Source of the DNA: Planomonospora parontospora
Lineage (GTDB): Bacteria; Actinomycetota; Actinomycetes; Streptosporangiales; Streptosporangiaceae
Direction: 5' to 3'
NCBI GenBank assembly: GCA_014647935.1
Contig: BMQD01000013.1
Span: 124,001 to 188,000 of the forward strand
Length of the DNA: 64,000 nucleotides
A model generated the notes under the pieces. That model was not told the DNA's origin and did no database searches. It saw only the letters and a list, made by a program, of their open reading frames with translations. The position numbers and the translations under genes are program-made. Shown here in pieces: positions 44,139 through 53,260 of this stretch. How positions within the stretch are numbered: the stretch's first letter is position 1; every line of letters starts with the position of its first letter.

Positions 44139-45674
44139 GTGACCCTCGACATCTTCTCCGTCGTCGGCGGCAAGGAAGCCACCGGCGGCACGGCCTACGA
44201 CTCGATCAACCCCTCCCGCGTGGACGAGGTCGTCGCGCGCGCCCACCTGGCCGACGCCGGCGCGTTCGCCGCCGCCTGCCGCACCGCCGCGGCCGCGCAG
44301 GCGGAGTGGGCGCGGGTGCCCGCGCCGGTGCGGGGACGGGTGATCGCCTCGGTCGGGCGGCTGGTGGAGGCCAACGCCGAGGCGCTGGCCCGGCTGGTCA
44401 CCCGGGAGATCGGCAAGCCGTACGCCGAGGCGCTGGGCGAGGTCCGGGAGATCGTCGACACCTGCGATTTCTTCCTGGGCGAGGGGCGTCGGCTCTACGG
44501 GCAGACCGTCCCCTCGGAGATGCCGGACAAGAGCCTGTTCACCTTCCGGGTCCCCGTCGGGGTGGCGGCGGTGGTCACCGCGGGGAACTTCCCGGTCGCG
44601 GTGCCGTCGTGGTACCTGGTCCCGGCGCTGCTGTGCGGCAACGCCGTGGTGTGGAAGCCCGCCGAGTACGCCGCGGCCTCCGCGCACGCGCTCTACCGGC
44701 TGCTGGCCGCGGCGGGGCTCCCGGACGGCGTGCTGAACCTCGTCCTGGCCGACGGGGAGCAGACCTTCGCGGGGCTGGAGACCGCCCTGGAGGAGGGCAC
44801 GGTGCACAAGGTCGGGTTCACCGGTTCCAGCGGGGTCGGCAGGAGGATCGGCGAGCTGTGCGGGCGTCATCTGCAGTCGCCGTGCCTGGAGCTGGGCGGC
44901 AAGAACCCGATGGTCGTCATGCCGGACGCCGACCTGGACCTGGCGGTGGAGGGCGCGCTGTTCGCCGGGTTCGGCACGGCAGGGCAGCGCTGCACGTCGC
45001 TCGGGACGGTGATCGTGCACGAGAGCGTGCACGGCGAGTTCCTCGCCCGCTACACGGCGGCCGTGGCCGGGGCGGAGATCGGCGACCCGGCCGGGGAGGT
45101 GCTCTGCGGGCCGCTGCTGGACCACAGGTTCGCCGAGCGCTATGAGGAGTACCTCGGCTGGATCGAGCCGCACCACACGGTCGTCTCCGGCCCGGTCGGC
45201 CGGATCACGCCGGAGAACCCCCGGGGCGGCTTCACCGGCTCCGGCGGCCTCTACTACCACCCGGTGGTCGTGGACGGCGTGCGCGCCGACGACCGGCTCT
45301 TCCTGGAGGAGACGTTCGGCCCGATCGTGGGGGTGACCTCCTTCGGCACGCTGGAGGAGGCGATCGCGCTGGCCAACCGGCCCGGGTACGGGCTCTCGTC
45401 GTCGATCTACACCACCGACCCGAAGGCGGCCTTCCGGTTCCGCGCGGGCGTCGGCGCGGGCATGGTCAGCGTCAACAACTCCACCTCGGGAGCCGAGGCG
45501 CACCTGCCCTTCGGCGGGAACGGCAAGTCCGGCAACGGCAGCCGCCAGTCGGGCGTGTGGGTGCTCGACCAGTTCACCCGCTGGCAGGCGATGAACTGGG
45601 ACTACTCCGGCCGCCTGCAGAAGGCCCAGATGGACGTCGCCGAGATCGTCCCCGACCCGGGCTTCCGCCTCTGA
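44139..45674 (+). CDS. NAD(P)-dependent aldehyde dehydrogenase
   Basis: A 511-residue ALDH-superfamily enzyme. The cofactor site has [12 protein letters not shown] and VVWKPAEYA, the general base Glu is in [10 protein letters not shown] and the nucleophile Cys in [21 protein letters not shown] follows near residue 390. Residues 1-40 are typical of amino-acid-semialdehyde-type ALDHs, but the substrate cannot be read. The start GTG 44139 is preceded by AAGAAGGAGG, a very strong ribosome site; an in-frame GTG 60 bp upstream lacks one. Confidence 0.9.
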   Translation: MTLDIFSVVGGKEATGGTAYDSINPSRVDEVVARAHLADAGAFAAACRTAAAAQAEWARVPAPVRGRVIASVGRLVEANAEALARLVTREIGKPYAEALGEVREIVDTCDFFLGEGRRLYGQTVPSEMPDKSLFTFRVPVGVAAVVTAGNFPVAVPSWYLVPALLCGNAVVWKPAEYAAASAHALYRLLAAAGLPDGVLNLVLADGEQTFAGLETALEEGTVHKVGFTGSSGVGRRIGELCGRHLQSPCLELGGKNPMVVMPDADLDLAVEGALFAGFGTAGQRCTSLGTVIVHESVHGEFLARYTAAVAGAEIGDPAGEVLCGPLLDHRFAERYEEYLGWIEPHHTVVSGPVGRITPENPRGGFTGSGGLYYHPVVVDGVRADDRLFLEETFGPIVGVTSFGTLEEAIALANRPGYGLSSSIYTTDPKAAFRFRAGVGAGMVSVNNSTSGAEAHLPFGGNGKSGNGSRQSGVWVLDQFTRWQAMNWDYSGRLQKAQMDVAEIVPDPGFRL

Positions 45675-45738
45675 CGGGGCCGGCCGGGAGCGTTCCCGCG
45701 GTCGGGGCGGACACCGGCGAGGCCGGTGCCGGAGCGCG

Positions 45739-45772
45739 GGTGCGGCCGGAGCGCGGACGCGCCGGCCGCACC
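45739..45772. terminator. Bidirectional hairpin
   Basis: An 11-bp stem GGTGCGGCCGG (45739-45749)/CCGGCCGCACC (45762-45772) with a 12-base loop, between the converging ALDH and LamG genes. Confidence 0.7.
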
Positions 45773-45779
45773 TCCGCCG

Positions 45780-47675
45780 TCAGGGAACGGGCGTCTCCAT
45801 GTCGGCCTTGATCTGGGACGGGCTGAGGGCGGCATTGTAGGTCTTGACTTCGTCGACCCTGCCGACGAAGGGGCTCAATCCGTCACCACCGATCTTCAGC
45901 TGGCCCGTCTCCTCGGTCAGGTGGGGACTCCACCGGACCATCCGCGCCACTTCTCCGTTGACGTAGAGGACGGCGGTCTCGCCTTCGAGGACGGCCGCCA
46001 CATGGCTCCAGACTCCGGTGGGCAGGCTGGGCCCGCTCGGGACGGTGACCGTGCTGTTCATCCGGTCGGAGGCGTGGACATGGGGGCCGTACGGCGCGGA
46101 GGACTTGGCGGTGAACAGTTCGAGGGTCTCTTGCAGGCTCCCCCGCCGGAGGATCGTCTCGCTCGTCTTGGAACGCGTGGGGTTGACCCAGGCGGACATG
46201 GTAATGCCGGTGGTCATTCCCAGCGATTTCGACGACGGCACAAGGACCGCGCCCCCGGCGGAGAACTCCACGGACGTGCCGAATCTGCCGTCGGCCCATC
46301 CGGCGCCGTAGGCCGTGCCGGTGTTGCCCCGGCCCGAGCCGTCTCGCACGGTGGTGCCGCCGCCTTCGTTCATCCCGTAGGCCGCGGCCAGGGTCTGCGA
46401 CAGATCGGGGGCCGGGCCGACCGCCGCGCGCTGCTCCTCCGAAGGCGTGCCGCGCTGGCCGGCCGAGTCCACCCCGATGACCCGGTAGTAGTACGTACCG
46501 GGTTCCTGCACGGTGTCCATGTACTCATAGGGCGGGCTGTCGACCAGGGCGAGGAGAGTCGCCGCCGACGGGGCGAAGCCGGAGGCCGTCGATCGGTGGA
46601 TCTCCCAGGTGTGGACGGGGTGGTCGTCGGAAACACCACCCCACCACACGGTCGCCCAGCCGCCGTGGCCGTACGCCCTGACCCCCCACGGCGCACCGGG
46701 CGGGCTGTCGGGTTCCATCGCCTTGGCGGACGCCGGCTCGGACAGCGGGCCGAGCCGGTGTGAGGTGTCCATCGCGCGCACGCGGTAGTGATAGGTGTCA
46801 CGGTATTTGGGGACGTCCGTATAGGACGTGGTGGTCACCGTGCCCAGCAGAGTCGAACCCGTGGGCGTGAAGTCCGCCCGTGCGGAACGGTGGACCTCGT
46901 AGCCGGCGATCCCGTCGTCGTCGGTGCTCGCCTGCCAGGAGAGCACGGTCTTGCCGTACCCGGGGACGGCGGTCAGGGCCTCCGGCGCGGTCGGCGGGCC
47001 GTTCAGGGACCCTCCGGCCACCGGTGCGGCCATGTCGGCGTTGATCTGGGCCTCGCTGAGGGCCGTGTCGTAGATCCGCACCTCGTCGATGAGGCCTGTC
47101 CCCCAGATGCCGAGCGGGGTGGCGCCGACGCCGATGGCGCCCTGGGCGGGCTGGGAGGCCACCAGGGCCCCGTTGACGTAGACGCGCAGGGCCTGGCCGT
47201 CGTAGGTGGCGGCGAGATGGCTCCAGGTCCGCGCGGGCAGGGGCCGGAAGGTGACCCGGCCCGCGGGGGAGGTGCCGACGGTCGCCGTGGTGGCGGAGAA
47301 GCCGTAGGAGCCCTTGGAGACGGTCAGTCCCCCGCTCACCGGGTCCGTGTCGGGATTCACCCAGGCCTCCACCGTCATCGCCGAGGTCAGGCGCAGAGAC
47401 GGGACATCCGGCACCGTCACCCTGCTCCTCCGGTCCAAGGCGATGGCCCTGCCGTACTTCCCGCCCGCCCACGTGATCGGGAGGCCGGACGCGGACGTAC
47501 CGGTGTGGCCCTGGCCCGACGCGTCGCCGATGACGGTTCCGGCTCCTTCCTCCATGCCGTAGGCGGCCACCGGGACGGGATCGGCCGCGGCGAGGGCCGC
47601 CTGGGGGGCGGATAACAGCGTCGTGCCGAGCAGGAGCCCCGCGCATGCGGCGAGGATCTTTCCGTGCTTGCCCAA
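45780..47675 (-). CDS. Secreted LamG-FN3-FN3-LamG protein
   Basis: A 631-residue exported protein. The signal peptide (residues 1-30) ends ALAAADP. LamG/concanavalin-like domain 1 (about 35-220) has AMTVEAWVNPDTDP and LIDEVRIYDTALS. Two fibronectin-III domains (about 230-325 and 330-420) carry the GYEVHRS and TWEIHRS strands. A second LamG domain (about 425-630) has ITMSAWVNPTRSK and RVDEVKTYNAALS. I see no catalytic domain, so a binding or adhesive role outside the cell, perhaps toward glycans, is likely. TTG 47675 follows GGGGAG by five bases. Confidence 0.85.
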   Translation of the reverse strand: MGKHGKILAACAGLLLGTTLLSAPQAALAAADPVPVAAYGMEEGAGTVIGDASGQGHTGTSASGLPITWAGGKYGRAIALDRRSRVTVPDVPSLRLTSAMTVEAWVNPDTDPVSGGLTVSKGSYGFSATTATVGTSPAGRVTFRPLPARTWSHLAATYDGQALRVYVNGALVASQPAQGAIGVGATPLGIWGTGLIDEVRIYDTALSEAQINADMAAPVAGGSLNGPPTAPEALTAVPGYGKTVLSWQASTDDDGIAGYEVHRSARADFTPTGSTLLGTVTTTSYTDVPKYRDTYHYRVRAMDTSHRLGPLSEPASAKAMEPDSPPGAPWGVRAYGHGGWATVWWGGVSDDHPVHTWEIHRSTASGFAPSAATLLALVDSPPYEYMDTVQEPGTYYYRVIGVDSAGQRGTPSEEQRAAVGPAPDLSQTLAAAYGMNEGGGTTVRDGSGRGNTGTAYGAGWADGRFGTSVEFSAGGAVLVPSSKSLGMTTGITMSAWVNPTRSKTSETILRRGSLQETLELFTAKSSAPYGPHVHASDRMNSTVTVPSGPSLPTGVWSHVAAVLEGETAVLYVNGEVARMVRWSPHLTEETGQLKIGGDGLSPFVGRVDEVKTYNAALSPSQIKADMETPVP

Positions 47676-48144
47676 TGTCGCTCCCCGTGAAAGGAATCCC
47701 CCGACTCTTCTGTTGTGGACATCATGCGTCCTTGATCGCAGGCTTGCGCGGATCGAGGCCGCATCGCTCTGCGGGCCGGACCCGGAGCCACGGGAAGCCG
47801 CGGGCTCGTCCCGGCCGTGATCCGTCGCCGCCGTCCGCCACCGCCTCTCCAGGGGAGGTCTTCCCCCGGGGAGAGGACGGGCCGGGAAAAGACCGGGCCG
47901 ACGGCAGGACCCGGCTGACGTTCCGCCAGGTCTTTACCGTTTTGCGGGGTTCTCCCCATCATGATCGCGGCATGCCCTCAGAGAGCGATCCCGAAGGGGT
48001 CGCTCCGACCGCGGGGGCCGCGTGCTGCGGCGCGGTCCCCGCGGATCCACCGGCATACGCGGGACCCACCCGGAGGCCTCCCCTCCCCGGGCCGGACCCG
48101 AGGCGAGCGCTCCCGGACCGACGCCGGACCGGCCCCGGAGGCGG
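47676..48144. other. 469-bp intergenic region without a convincing gene
   Basis: Upstream of the LamG gene and downstream of the zinc-ribbon gene. Frames through it lack ribosome sites and family features. It should hold the LamG promoter; an AT-richer patch near 47930-47950 (GTCTTTACCGTTTTG) is the only notable base-composition change. Confidence 0.5.
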
Positions 48145-48468
48145 TCAGTAGAGCGGGACGGGCGGCTTGCGCGGGACGGGGGAGTACAGCGTCTCCACCG
48201 GCGGACGACCGGAGCCCGCGTCCACCCGCGCGGCGGCCGGCCGCAGGCGTCCCCCCTGCGGGAAGGCGCTCACCTTGGAGGCTCCGCAACCGGGGCAGTC
48301 CACCCCCGACCACGGGGGCTGGACCGGCTCCCCCGCCTGGGTCCAGATCACGGCCTCGTGGCCGCGCTCGTCCGCCGTGTGGCGGACGGCGTACTCCTCC
48401 TGCCAGACGCGCCCGCAGCACTGGCACTCCAGCGACCACACCTCATGCGTGGTGAACTCGTCGCGCAC
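48145..48468 (-). CDS. Small zinc-ribbon protein
   Basis: A 107-residue protein. Two Cys clusters, LECQCCGRVWQEEY and DCPGCGASKVS, form a likely zinc ribbon, with an acidic/aromatic segment VIWTQAGEPVQPPW between. The C-terminus is Pro- and Arg-rich. GTG 48468 is chosen because GGGGGTGG precedes it by about five bases and homologue-like sequence starts there. ATG 48528 would add 20 Ser/Gly-rich residues. The function is unknown. Confidence 0.6.
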   Translation of the reverse strand: MRDEFTTHEVWSLECQCCGRVWQEEYAVRHTADERGHEAVIWTQAGEPVQPPWSGVDCPGCGASKVSAFPQGGRLRPAAARVDAGSGRPPVETLYSPVPRKPPVPLY

Positions 48469-48573
48469 GTGAACCACCCCCGTTGGTGACGGTGACGACC
48501 CATTCGAGTCTTGCCCTCTTTTCCCCATAAGAGCAAGTAGACAGCGATATCGATTCTCTCTTTCTCATTTATT

Positions 48574-48586
48574 GAGACGATGTCTC
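48574..48586. promoter_or_regulatory. Palindromic operator-like site GAGACGATGTCTC
   Basis: A perfect 5-bp inverted repeat around GAT, with a further GAGAC half at 48596-48600, in an AT-rich promoter region shared by the zinc-ribbon and methyltransferase genes. TACGGT at 48607-48612 may be the -10 of the latter. Confidence 0.45.
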
Positions 48587-48638
48587 TCATCTTCTGAGAC
48601 AAGTGCTACGGTCGATCCACTCGACCGAAGGAGTGGTC

Positions 48639-49448
48639 ATGGCCACGAAGGACGCCGTCTACACCCACGGGCACCACGAGTCGGTGCTGCGCTCCCACCG
48701 CTGGCGCACCGCGGAGAACTCCGCGGCGTACCTGCTCCCCCACCTGTCACCGGGGATGTCGCTGCTGGACGTCGGCTGCGGTCCCGGCACCATCACCGCG
48801 GACCTGGCCGAGCGGGTCGCGCCGGGCGCCGTCACCGCCGCCGAGGTCACCGCCGAGGCGCTCGGCCTGGCCCGCGCCGAGGCGGAGCGGCGGGGTACGG
48901 CCGGCATCGAGTTCGCCGTGGCCGACGTGCACGCGCTGGACTTCCCCGACGACTCCTTCGACGTCGTCCACGCCCACCAGGTGCTGCAGCACGTGGGCGA
49001 CCCGGTCCGGGCGCTGAAGGAGATGCGGCGGGTCTGCCGGCCGGGCGGGATCGTCGCGGTCCGCGACAGCGACTACGCCGCCTTCACCTGGTTCCCCGAG
49101 CTGCCCGAGCTGGACGAGTGGCTGGACCTCTACCAGCAGGTCGCCCGGGCCAACGGGGGCGAGCCGGACGCGGGGCGCAGACTGCTGTCGTGGGCCCGCG
49201 CCGCCGGCTTCACCGACATCACCGCCACCTCCTCCACCTGGTGCTTCGCGACGCCGGAGGACCGGGAGTGGTGGGGCGGCATGTGGGCCGAGCGGATCCT
49301 GCAGTCCGACATGGCCCGCCAGGCCCTCGACTCGGGCGCTGCGACCGAGGAGCGGCTGCACCGCGTCTCCGCGGGCTGGCGGACCTGGGCCGCAGCGCCG
49401 GACGGCTGGCTGTCGCTGCTCCACGGGGAGCTGGTCTGCCGGGCCTGA
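48639..49448 (+). CDS. SAM-dependent class I methyltransferase
   Basis: A 269-residue Rossmann-fold methyltransferase with motif I LLDVGCGPGTIT (near residue 45), acidic motif II around VTAAEVTAEAL, motif III VADVHALDFPDDSFD and HAHQVLQHVGDPVRALKEM as in UbiE/ArsM-like small-molecule methyltransferases. The substrate is unknown. ATG 48639 follows GAAGGAG. Confidence 0.88.
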   Translation: MATKDAVYTHGHHESVLRSHRWRTAENSAAYLLPHLSPGMSLLDVGCGPGTITADLAERVAPGAVTAAEVTAEALGLARAEAERRGTAGIEFAVADVHALDFPDDSFDVVHAHQVLQHVGDPVRALKEMRRVCRPGGIVAVRDSDYAAFTWFPELPELDEWLDLYQQVARANGGEPDAGRRLLSWARAAGFTDITATSSTWCFATPEDREWWGGMWAERILQSDMARQALDSGAATEERLHRVSAGWRTWAAAPDGWLSLLHGELVCRA

Positions 49449-49476
49449 CCCTCCGTCAGGCCCGGCGGAGCGCCGG

Positions 49477-49505
49477 GGTGCGCGGCCGCGGGGCGGCCGC
49501 GCACC
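49477..49505. terminator. Bidirectional terminator hairpin
   Basis: A perfect 13-bp stem GGTGCGCGGCCGC (49477-49489)/GCGGCCGCGCACC (49493-49505) with loop GGG, between converging genes. Confidence 0.8.
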
Positions 49506-49515
49506 GGGGCGGAGG

Positions 49516-51342
49516 TCAGGATCCCTGGGTGATCCTCACGTTGTCGACGCCGGCCTCCACCAGGGAGGCTCCCGAGGCGTCGGCCGCCTCGACGAGGATC
49601 CGCACGGTCTGCCCGGCGAAGGCGGAGATGTCCGCCGTCGCCGTCGCCCACGCGCCGTCGCGGTCGGTGGCCGCGCCGAGCTGCTGGAACACCTGGGTCG
49701 TCCCGGACGGGCCGACGACCTTCACTCTCAGGTAGTCGGCGCTGGAGGAGTTGGAGCCGTGCGCCAGGTACCACGACAGCGACAGGTTCAGCGTCCCGCC
49801 GCTCGGCAGGGCGATCTCCGGTGAGCGGATGCTCGTGACGCCGCCGTCGATGTCGTAGGCGCCGGCCGAGGAGCCCGCCAGGCGGCCGGTGACCAGGTCG
49901 TTGACGCCGCTGACCGTGGTGCCGAGCTGCTTGGTCCCGCTGGAGGAGGTGGCCGCCGGGTCACCGCGCTCCCACTGGCCGGAGGTGGCGGTGTCGGTGC
50001 CGGACGGGTTCGCCGTCCAGCCGGTCGCCGTCTCGAAGTCGTCGGAGTAGACCGCCGTCGGCGGCGGTCCGGAGGAGCAGTACTGCGCCTCCTTGCCGGT
50101 GATCCGGTAGACGCAGTCGGAGTACTCCAGGAAGCGCAGGACCGCCTCCCTGTTCCGGGTCGTCTGCGGGCCGATCTGCTCGTCGGGCGGGTAGAAGCCC
50201 GGCGACGCGCTCGTCGGGTACATCTCGAAGGTGTAGCTGAAGATCTTGTGGACGCCCCACATCCAGTCGTCGATCGAGCCGTCGGTGATGTAGAGGTCGC
50301 TCGCCTGCTGGGGGGTGTAGCCGTTGGTGGAGGCCATGTTCCGGCCCAGCGCCTCGAAGGCGTCGTGGTCGTCCTGGGTGAGCCCGGGCGCGGTGTCGTT
50401 GTAGGTGTAGCCGTACGGCCACAGGATCAGCTCGCCGTAGGTGTGCCAGTCGATGTGCGACCTGATCTGCTGCACGCCGCCGACGACCCGGCTGTTCACC
50501 CAGTCGGCGACCGCCCTGACCTCGGGGGCGGAGGCGGCCGAGGGTCCGCGGTAGGTGTCGCTGGACGCCGAGCCGGAGGAGCCGCCGCAGCAGCCCCACT
50601 GGAAGGCCCAGTTGCGGTTCAGGTCGGTGCCGACGTAGGACGAGCCGGAGTTGGGCTGCCGGTTCTTCCGCCAGGAACGGTAGGAGCCGGTCGCGATGTC
50701 GTACTCGCCGCCGTCGGGGTTGAGGTCCGGCATGATCCAGATCTCGCGGCCGTTCACCAGGTTCGTGATGCGGCTGTCGCCGCCGTAGCCGTCGGTGAGC
50801 ATGTTCATGATGTGCAGCGCCATCTCGACGGTCAGGTGCTCCCGGGCGTGCTGGTGGTGGGTGAACAGCACCTCGGGCTCGGCCTCGTCGGTGGCGACGT
50901 TGTCGCTGATCTTCACGGCGATCAGGTCGCGGCCCTCGTACGAGGTGCCGTAGCTGATCTTCCTGGCGATGGTCGGGTGGTCAGCGACGATCTTGTTCAC
51001 CGCCGCGGTCATCTCGGCGTAGTTGTGGTACGCCGAGTCGGCCGGCGGGAAGTCGGCCAGCGACTTCGGCGGCGGCGCGGGCACCTCGAGCTTCGTGACG
51101 GTGTAGCCGAGCCTCTCGATCTCGGCGACCTCGGCCTCGGTCGCGGTGACCACGACCGAGGCGGGGTCGACCTGGTCGATCGCGGCACCGGTGGCCGCGA
51201 CCGCGCTGCGCTGCCGGGAGTCGCTCGGACCCTCGACCTTGTACCGGCTGTTGGGCGGCGGCTCGGCGGAGGCTCCCACCCCGGTCGCGCCGAGGCACAG
51301 CAGCGCCAGGGCGGCGATCCCGACGGTCAGACGGCGTCTCAC
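49516..51342 (-). CDS. Secreted M14 zinc carboxypeptidase
   Basis: A 608-residue exported metallocarboxypeptidase. The signal peptide is residues 1-26. The propeptide-like region (27-110) includes [19 protein letters not shown]. The catalytic domain (about 110-415) has zinc ligands in [10 protein letters not shown] (HxxE), the substrate Arg/Asn region TDLNRNWAF, a zinc-ligand His in [15 protein letters not shown] and the catalytic Glu in YTFEMYP. A C-terminal beta-sandwich of about 160 residues (DDFETATGW to DNVRITQGS) may bind substrate. It digests extracellular peptides. GTG 51342 follows GAGGAGG. Confidence 0.9.
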   Translation of the reverse strand: MRRRLTVGIAALALLCLGATGVGASAEPPPNSRYKVEGPSDSRQRSAVAATGAAIDQVDPASVVVTATEAEVAEIERLGYTVTKLEVPAPPPKSLADFPPADSAYHNYAEMTAAVNKIVADHPTIARKISYGTSYEGRDLIAVKISDNVATDEAEPEVLFTHHQHAREHLTVEMALHIMNMLTDGYGGDSRITNLVNGREIWIMPDLNPDGGEYDIATGSYRSWRKNRQPNSGSSYVGTDLNRNWAFQWGCCGGSSGSASSDTYRGPSAASAPEVRAVADWVNSRVVGGVQQIRSHIDWHTYGELILWPYGYTYNDTAPGLTQDDHDAFEALGRNMASTNGYTPQQASDLYITDGSIDDWMWGVHKIFSYTFEMYPTSASPGFYPPDEQIGPQTTRNREAVLRFLEYSDCVYRITGKEAQYCSSGPPPTAVYSDDFETATGWTANPSGTDTATSGQWERGDPAATSSSGTKQLGTTVSGVNDLVTGRLAGSSAGAYDIDGGVTSIRSPEIALPSGGTLNLSLSWYLAHGSNSSSADYLRVKVVGPSGTTQVFQQLGAATDRDGAWATATADISAFAGQTVRILVEAADASGASLVEAGVDNVRITQGS

Positions 51343-51536
51343 CCGTATCCTCCTCAGACGCGTTGTCGGGGGGTTGTCACGCGTCTGAACCGAGGGTCAG
51401 GCAAGTCGGCCGGTTAGCAAAGACCCAAACACCACATCATGCGGGAGTTATGGCCGCCGGGTCCCGGCGGCCGGGGATCCCGGGCGCACGGACCCCCGGA
51501 GCCCGGAAGGCGCCGCAGCCCGGAAGGCGCCGGGGC

Positions 51537-51944
51537 TCAGAAGGCGACCTCGAACCAGAGGGTCCTGAGCCCCGGCGGGTCGCTCTCCCGGATCCCCCAG
51601 CGGGCGGCCAGCAGGTCGACCAGGAACATGCCGCGCCCGCTCTCCGCCTCGGGCTCGTTGCGCACGTGCGGCGCCGAGTGCCCCGAGCCGGCGTCGCTCA
51701 CCTCCACCAGCACGGCGTCCGGGCCCACCGCCACCGTCATCGCCACCCGTCCTCCGCCGCCCGAGCCGGAGTGGACCACCGAGTTGGTGACGACCTCGCT
51801 GACGAGCAGCGTCACGTCGTCACAGGCCGGATGGGACTCGCCCAGCAGCTCCCTGACGCGGCGCCGGGCCAGGGCCACGGACTCCGGCACGCCATGGAGG
51901 GTGACCGTGGATCGGGGTGGAACGGTCTGCTGCCCGGTCGTCAT
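51537..51944 (-). CDS. RsbW-like ATP-binding anti-sigma regulatory protein
   Basis: A 135-residue GHKL ATPase. The N-box VSEVVTNSVVHSG, G1 VSDAGSGHS and G2 GRGMFLVDLLAARWG are all present. Such proteins are kinases or anti-sigma factors common in actinomycete developmental loci. ATG 51944 follows GAGG; an in-frame start at 52007 is less likely. It is divergent from the XRE/DUF397 pair, the arrangement seen in WhiJ-type loci. Confidence 0.83.
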   Translation of the reverse strand: MTTGQQTVPPRSTVTLHGVPESVALARRRVRELLGESHPACDDVTLLVSEVVTNSVVHSGSGGGGRVAMTVAVGPDAVLVEVSDAGSGHSAPHVRNEPEAESGRGMFLVDLLAARWGIRESDPPGLRTLWFEVAF

Positions 51945-52092
51945 GATCGCCTCATTCCCCGGTGGATGCATTCCCATGCGGACGCCGCTCTGGGATGGCA
52001 CACTCACTCACGGTGAACCTTTCTATCAAGGACTGCAACAGCTCATATTGAAATTCCACAGTTTCTACCGCCGGCAGATCGGAGGTTCGGGT

Positions 52093-52950
52093 GTGGCGTC
52101 CCGGAGAAGTCCCACCGCCCGGCATCGCCGCCTGATGGCCGAGCTGAACCGTCTGCGAGAGAACAGCGGCCTGTCACGGGTGGAGGTGGCCGAACGGATC
52201 GGCTCCACCGACACCACCATCTGGAGGTACGAGACGGGCCTTACCCGTCCCAAGCCGACGGACGTGGCGGCCCTCACCACCGTGTACGGCGTGACCGGAC
52301 AGGAGCGCGACTCCCTGATCCAGATGGCCAGGGAGGCCCGGCAGCGGGGGTGGTGGCACCGCCACCGCCAGGCCCTCAAGCCCGGTTTCGACTCCTACAT
52401 CGGGCTGGAGGCGGAGGCCTCGGTCGTGCGGTCCTACGAACCGCTCGTCGTCCCCGGCCTGATGCAGACCGAGCCGTACGCCCGTGCCGTCATCGAGGCG
52501 ACCTCCATCACCCACACCCCCTCCGAAGTGGATGAGAAGGTCTCCGTGCGCATCTCGCGCCAGCGGTTGCTGCACGGCTCGAGTGACCCGATCCAGCTCG
52601 TCGCGGTGCTCGACGAGGCGGTCCTCCGGCGCCGGGTAGGCGGCCGCGAGGTGATGCGCGAGCAGCTGGAGCGGCTGGTCGACCTCGGCAGGCTGCCCAA
52701 CGTGGAGATCCGGGTGATCCCGTTCTCCGCGGGGGCGCACGCCGCGGTCGACGGCAAGTTCTGCCTGCTCAGCTTCCCCGAGCCCGAAGATCCCGACCTG
52801 GTCTACCTGGAGCAGGCCGCGAGCGGGCTCGTTCCGGAGGATCCGGAGGAGGTGCGCCGGTACACCCTGATGTTCGGAAGCCTGACAGCGATGGCCTTCG
52901 GCACCGAGGCGTCGGCGGCCTTCATCGCCCAGGTGGCGAAAGAGTTGTGA
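52093..52950 (+). CDS. XRE-family regulator with DUF5753 domain (WhiJ-type)
   Basis: A 285-residue regulator. An N-terminal XRE helix-turn-helix (AELNRLRENSGLSRVEVAER plus STDTTIWRYETGLTRP, residues 15-60) is followed by the DUF5753 domain (SYEPLVVPGLMQTEPYARAV, then VVLD-like VAVLDEAVLRR and PNVEIRVIPFSAGAH). Proteins of this type act with a small DUF397 partner, encoded next. GTG 52093 follows GGAGG by seven bases; longer frames run through the divergent promoter. Confidence 0.88.
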   Translation: MASRRSPTARHRRLMAELNRLRENSGLSRVEVAERIGSTDTTIWRYETGLTRPKPTDVAALTTVYGVTGQERDSLIQMAREARQRGWWHRHRQALKPGFDSYIGLEAEASVVRSYEPLVVPGLMQTEPYARAVIEATSITHTPSEVDEKVSVRISRQRLLHGSSDPIQLVAVLDEAVLRRRVGGREVMREQLERLVDLGRLPNVEIRVIPFSAGAHAAVDGKFCLLSFPEPEDPDLVYLEQAASGLVPEDPEEVRRYTLMFGSLTAMAFGTEASAAFIAQVAKEL

Positions 52951-52972
52951 AGAACCGATACGAAGAGGAGAA

Positions 52973-53215
52973 ATGCGGGTGTCCACTGTGGATCCGTCCC
53001 GCGTCATGTGGCGCAAGAGCAGTCTCAGCACCGGAGGCGACTGCGTGGAAGTGGCCGTCGTGCCCGGTGACCCGGCCCTGGCCGCGCACAAGGCCGAGGC
53101 CGATGAGCTCTACCTCGTACGCGACTCCAAGGACCCGAACGGTCCGGCGCTGGCGTTCACCCAGAGTGAGTGGGACGCCTTCGTCGGAGGCGTGAAGGCC
53201 GGCGAGTTCGACTGA
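52973..53215 (+). CDS. DUF397 small regulatory partner
   Basis: An 80-residue DUF397 protein with WRKSSLSTGGDCVEVAV, LVRDSKDPNGPALAFT and the C-terminal WDAFVGGVKAGEFD. It pairs with the XRE/DUF5753 regulator 22 bp upstream, in toxin-antitoxin-like or developmental modules. ATG 52973 is only two bases from GAGGAG; GTG 52979 has better spacing and may be the true start. Confidence 0.88.
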   Translation: MRVSTVDPSRVMWRKSSLSTGGDCVEVAVVPGDPALAAHKAEADELYLVRDSKDPNGPALAFTQSEWDAFVGGVKAGEFD

Positions 53216-53221
53216 CATATC

Positions 53222-53254
53222 CCCCGGGGGAACCGGACACCGGTTCCCCCGGGG
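53222..53254. terminator. Terminator hairpin after the DUF397 gene
   Basis: A perfect 15-bp stem CCCCGGGGGAACCGG (53222-53236)/CCGGTTCCCCCGGGG (53240-53254) with loop ACA, followed by CCTTTCTC. It probably serves the converging FtsH-like gene too. Confidence 0.85.
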
Positions 53255-53260
53255 CCTTTC

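Noticed and set aside
47961-48455. Plus-strand coding frame overlapping the zinc-ribbon gene
   Set aside because: Arg/Pro-rich product, no ribosome site, and opposite a protein with clear Cys clusters.
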